Below are positions 59,310 through 64,000 of a stretch of 64,000 nucleotides of DNA, piece after piece. The position numbers were made by a program, and so were the translations under genes. The stretch comes from Rhodamnia argentea (lineage: Eukaryota; Streptophyta; Magnoliopsida; Myrtales; Myrtaceae). Below the pieces are notes generated by a model. That model did not search any database. It was not told the DNA's origin and worked only from the letters and a program-made list of their open reading frames with translations. The first letter of the stretch is position 1. The number at the start of each line of letters is the position of its first letter. The DNA lies in contig NC_063156.1 in NCBI RefSeq assembly GCF_020921035.1, positions 26,336,283 to 26,400,282 of the forward strand, given 5' to 3'.

Positions 59310-62300
59310 CTACTTGGCTTCCTGATTCCTTTCTTCAAAATCATCATCAGAACGGGGTATACGACGCCCTAACCTCAGTTGAAAGCTGACGTGAACTATG
59401 TTGGGGTCGGTCTTCAGAACCTCCTCTTCGGCTTCTTTTGCTACCTCCATTGCATCTCTGGAACGAGGGATGAAAACATCATCAAATGACCGGGAACAAC
59501 TTCATATTTTTAGCAGAGAACAAAGCCACAATAGTGGGAGAATATCTGTACCTTATTAACATCTCTGGAGGCATGGAGACCTCAACCTCGAGTAGGACTT
59601 TCCCTTGCAACACGTGGTGCGTTATGCGCTCGACAACCATTCGCTGAAACAAGCCAGAGACTGTCACATTGTATGCGATTGCAACGGAAAGTTTGGAAGT
59701 CAACCATGAGGGGACACTATTGCGGAATATGGTATGTAATAAGAATGCATCACTGAACAAAGCTCAGACCATATGCAATGACCATGCATGCACTTGATGC
59801 AAATTCCAGAAACACCTAAGCAGCGATTGTGTGTTTTTCTATGTGGCTCAAAAAGCTTTTTTTGGGCAATATGCATTGAATGCAAAAGCTGAAACTACTG
59901 ATTTGTTCTTAGCAACACTAATTGCAAGGCACACCAGTTGGTTTCAGGGAAAATATCATACATCTGGAATGTATGCACAAACAGACTTCGGAGCACAACG
60001 ATGCAAGTTGTTCATTCATAATTCGATAGAGGTGAAACATTCTCAATGATATATTGCATGCCTGCCTACTCAAAATACTAGCAAATAGCAGAAAGATGCA
60101 ACAACAATCATAATTGTTAAGTTGAATCGTCTGCGCATAACTCGAATTCAACATGAAAAGAACTGACAAGTACCTTCGAAAGCTTCGATGAGACAGCATT
60201 TTGAACAACTGTTTCAATTGCCTTGTCATCCACACGATTGTTTCTGTTCGGAACAGCCAATCCGTCTGAAAGTTCTTGTTCATCCACTTTCGTCGGAGAA
60301 AACTGAGAAGTCGAAGGGTCTACAAATATTTGCCAATAAAAATTTAGATCCAGTAAATTGGGTGAGAATAGTGCAATTTCTTTCAGAGGTTTATGTATGA
60401 GTAGTAGTTGAAGCTGAGGGAAAATATCATCTATGTTCACCAGAGTTTATTCACTTTGCAATGAGTTTAGAGTTTGTAAAAGTACCAAGACGAAATTCAA
60501 GTACCTACATATTCATTTTTCGACATTTATCAGAGCCCAAAACTATGTAGGATTTACAAGTGTCAAAGGAGTGAGCCCAATCTGGATTGAACTTTCAATG
60601 GAACTTCTCTTTTTGAATAACGAAATTTCATTGGAAGTTACAGTGAATACCTAAGAAGAGTAAATTCTTTTTGGCTTCACCCCTGAAGTTTCCTAAGCAT
60701 CGCACATGAGAGGAGAACTACATAACATCATCAAAAGCCGTGTTATAGGGAGGTTGAGGAAATTGTCAAGTTAAACTTCGAAGTCGTGTAAAAAAGTACA
60801 ACTAACTTGACTAGCAGACAAATCTTAACCCCATTAGACTGTTGTCTGAGTGGCGGATTAATGCAAAGATCAATCTACATAAAACATGACAATCATCTCA
60901 ATGTTACGAAAATATCAACTCATCTGATCTTGTGGATTGGATCGGAAAGCTTTGCTATTGTGTTCACGCCCTCAAACAATCTGTATCATTATCGATTTTC
61001 TATGAGGTTCCTCTCGAAAAGTTACACAGAATTAAAAAAAAAAATTTGCCAAAAAAGATGCTGGACCGATGAAATACGTGCTCTCGAAGTTTTGCTCTCT
61101 CAAACTTCTTGCATCAAGACAAATAATAAGAGATGTGCTTTTATAGCTTCATTCTTCCTATTTTCTAGTAACTTCATGTTTTCCATGAGATTTCTCTTGA
61201 TAAGTTATGTGCAATAAAAAAAAAAAAGAGATCAGCCAAACCCAGGGCTATCACTATAGTCTAATCATGTTTGATCTCCACTAAGATTCTATCAATTGTC
61301 CAAAGACTTACCAGTTTCATCCATTTGACTGAATAAAACATCATGAAAAATGCTAGGATGTCCTGGAACTGACAAGGAAGGATGATACCTATGTGTATGA
61401 AAACCTCCGTAACTTCAGGGTGGGACTCATAAATTCGATGACGAACAGTTTCACCAACTCCGTGTGCTGCACTAACACTAACAAAAGGATCAACCTGTGC
61501 TACATACGTAAAAAATATTGTTTAGCAAAACCGATCCCGCAGTTTCAGTCACATCGTGCATAAAATATGGAAAGTTCCAGCTGCTTCCTGTGAATTTTCA
61601 TTTCTCACTACATGAACTGAACTTTGAAATCATTAGAAGAACAAAGACTCACCTCAATATGCACATCAAGATAAAGAGATGAACCAGCTCTCCTTCCCCG
61701 TAATTGATGACACCCCTAGAAGAGTATCCAGTTGTCATGTTGTACAAGTGCTTTTTGCAGCATCACATAGTTTATGTTGAACTCGAGAATATAAAGCAAA
61801 ATATTTACTCATTAAGTAAAGACTTCCAATCAAATGCTTGAATTCTACTCTCATCTTACAATATGACTCTACAAATGGTTCAAGTGGCAGAAGCAAATTT
61901 GGAATGCACTTAATGTAACTTTGAAAAAGGGCTTTCTTCAAAGTATAAAAGTTGTAGAATGAGTATCACAAGTTCTAACTACTGTCGCACAAAAATTACA
62001 CATACCTTAACTCCTTCAACATTAAGTATTGTTTCTTTTATTGGATCTAATTCTTCAGCTGGAATTGCAGCATCCACCAGTTCCAAGATGCTAAATTGTG
62101 GACAGAAAAGAGATGTCAGAAAGAAGAAATCAGTTAGAATGTCACAATAGTACATCCAAGCTTAGGCACTAAAAACCTTTGGTAACCAGTTTCAAGTCCA
62201 GCCTTAAAGATCATGCCGGAGACAACAAGTCCTGCTAGGGGATCCAGAAACTTTATTCCCAGGATGGAGCCTCCTGAATGAGGACAAATGACTCTGTATC

Positions 62301-64000
62301 AGCATTTGTCAATTAGAGAACCAAAAAGTTCATAGACATTGCCTCAAGATTCGAACTAAAAGGTTTAATGAACTACTGCTAAATCCATGCAACGCGTGTA
62401 AATTTCCTTACCTACACCAATAAGAGCAACCACTGATGAAATTGCATCTGCACGATGATGCCATGCATTTGCTTTCATTAGTCCACTGCCTTGCCTTTCA
62501 CCAGCTCGTTTTGTTATCCAGTAAAGACTGGTACAAACAAGACGTGCATGAACATGTTGATCAATTAACAGGTTCAAAAATTGGTGAAATATGAAGTTAC
62601 ATGTTTGTCAGAGCATAGATGTGAGAAGAGCCACTTAAACATATTTACAAATAGTATGGTCATGCAAGAAGGAGAGAACTATGCATTGTATTCATATACA
62701 CTGTATACTTGGTATTTTTCCTTTCTATGCTATCTCCACAACAAAAGAATATATTTAATTATGTTGACAGAGAAAACTGACAAACCCACCCTTCTTTAGT
62801 AGATATTGATATGACTGTCACACTGAGAGCAAGGATGGGGTGCTCCATGTCAATTCCATGGTGATGACCACCGTGATGATGACTATTAACATGTTCATTT
62901 AGGACAGAATGGTTGACTATTTCAGGTGTGGCAGACAACAAACCCTGCAAGGAAATAAAAGCAGCCCTTACGGCTGAGATGAATGTATCACATTATCAAT
63001 CAAGGATTTTGAATTCACTCAATCCTCTAAAGATATTATTGCAACAAACAGGTTAGGAACTAATACTTTTTCCAGCAACACATATTCTTCAAGATCAAAG
63101 AATGAGTAAGAAACATATCATACAAGTAAAAGATCTAGAGCATGCCAGGCAATACCACCAGCTGTAGCCAAAAGCATACAAGAGATTCCAAGTGCTCCTA
63201 AAGTCTCAAATTTACCATGTCCTGCAGCAAAAGAAAGCAAAGCCTTGAGCAAGCAAACACAGCTGCTCAATTTTAGCATCTTGACAAAAACAGCACTAAT
63301 ACAAAATCATGTCATGGCAAACCTCATCAATGACAAATAGTTATACAAATATGCATATTTACTATGTGTCAGATTTCCCTACTGGAACGTATAAAACGAC
63401 CTTACATCAAATTATTAGGTTTCAACCCAATGTTGATTGAAAGTAAACAACACAAACATTCACATGGGAAAGAGAATGAATGTTCATGATCGCACACATT
63501 GGAACCACCATGCATCGAGTAATAGAGACTTAAAAGAAGAGATGACTATTAAAACTGGACCATTAAATGTGATCCACAGGGAAAGGGTACATGCTCCATA
63601 GCATCTAAGTTATCCAAGAAGACGGACACAAAGGTTAAGTCGCCAAGGCCATGCAATTTCAGAAACATTTGATTTCACTTCATATAGCATACAGGTATCG
63701 ATCAAGACAAGAATAAAACTTATTTAGTCAGACTAATGAGGGTATGCATTTGAAGAGATTACCATAGGGGTGATCTTTGTCTTTAGGAACAATTGCAGCT
63801 TTATATGACCATAATGCGACGCCACTGAGTACCTGCAGTTAGGAAAAAAGTTACAAAAAAGTCATAGATAGAAGAATAAGGATAAAGCAATGAATTGAAG
63901 AGAAGTTTAGAAGAGACCCCAAAATACAAACCTTGAAAGAAGAAAGCTAGCTGTTTAGCACAAAATACGGAGGTTTGACTATGCCATGTAAAACTATCCA
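59310..64000 (-). CDS. MTPC1: Metal tolerance protein C1-like cation diffusion facilitator, 5' end outside the window
   Basis: Eleven coding exons are in the window: 63763-63832, 63124-63221, 62790-62944, 62412-62527, 62177-62273, 62006-62090, 61653-61715, 61389-61494, 60174-60319, 59552-59643 and 59310-59457. They give 391 residues to a TAG, all phases consistent; earlier exons with the first membrane spans lie to the right. The protein begins here with VLSGVALWSYKAAIVPKDKD, then HPYGHGKFETLGALG. It has a His-rich loop (SHHHGGHHHGIDMEH) and the KRAGERQGSGLMKANAWHHR segment with the HxxxD zinc site (HHRAD). Then come GGSILGIKFLDPLAGLVVSG and the cytoplasmic domain (GCHQLRGRRAGSSLYLDVHI, VEVSMPPEMLI). 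CDF proteins exchange Zn, Mn or other divalent ions for protons; the substrate of MTPC1 is poorly known. It is tail-to-tail with the SANT gene, with the snoRNA gene between them. Confidence 0.94.

Overview
The window is nuclear DNA of a flowering plant. Genes are intron-rich with GT-AG (and one probable GC-AG) introns, intergenic DNA is AT-rich, and every recognisable product has plant-type relatives: a phi-class glutathione S-transferase, an isoprenylated metal-binding protein, ATG18 and MTPC1. Protein similarity points to a eudicot, plausibly a woody rosid, but nothing here fixes the species. Exon structures were worked out by hand from splice signals and reading frame. Where I give a full exon list, the phases add up to an uninterrupted reading frame.

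Layout. 1-1054 (minus): 5' part of a FolD-type folate enzyme gene, running off the left edge. 2915-3157 (minus): an 80-codon intronless gene with its own TATA box. 3.5-10.1 kb: a repeat block with several inverted-repeat DNA elements, one holding a chimeric piece of organelle DNA, plus a LINE tail. 11042-12035 (minus): a heavy-metal-associated isoprenylated protein. 15652-17480 (minus): dephospho-CoA kinase. 22310-23198 (minus): phi-class GST. 27840-31618 (minus): the autophagy PROPPIN ATG18. 34035-35662 (minus): a 5'-truncated LINE with an RNase H domain. 37445-42076 (minus): a 13-exon gene of unknown function. 43320-44609 (plus): a NAC-domain pseudogene split by an inverted-repeat element. 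45.9-48.6 kb: more repeats. 50975-53563 (plus): a SANT-domain nuclear protein. 54.4-56.6 kb: two further elements with clean 9-bp target duplications. 57878-58541 (plus): a small non-coding gene carrying two box C/D snoRNAs. 59310 to the right edge (minus): the cation-diffusion-facilitator transporter MTPC1, missing its 5' end.

The protein genes are mostly housekeeping: one-carbon metabolism, CoA synthesis, autophagy, metal handling and detoxification. They do not form a pathway or cluster. The SANT gene and MTPC1 are neighbours as I recall them being in Arabidopsis (AT2G47820/AT2G47830), which suggests old conserved gene order. The two most unusual items are the snoRNA pair, which protein-based annotation would miss, and the inverted-repeat element that contains plastid and possibly mitochondrial DNA between 9-bp target duplications. 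I found no CRISPR array, prokaryotic operon or intact virus-like element.
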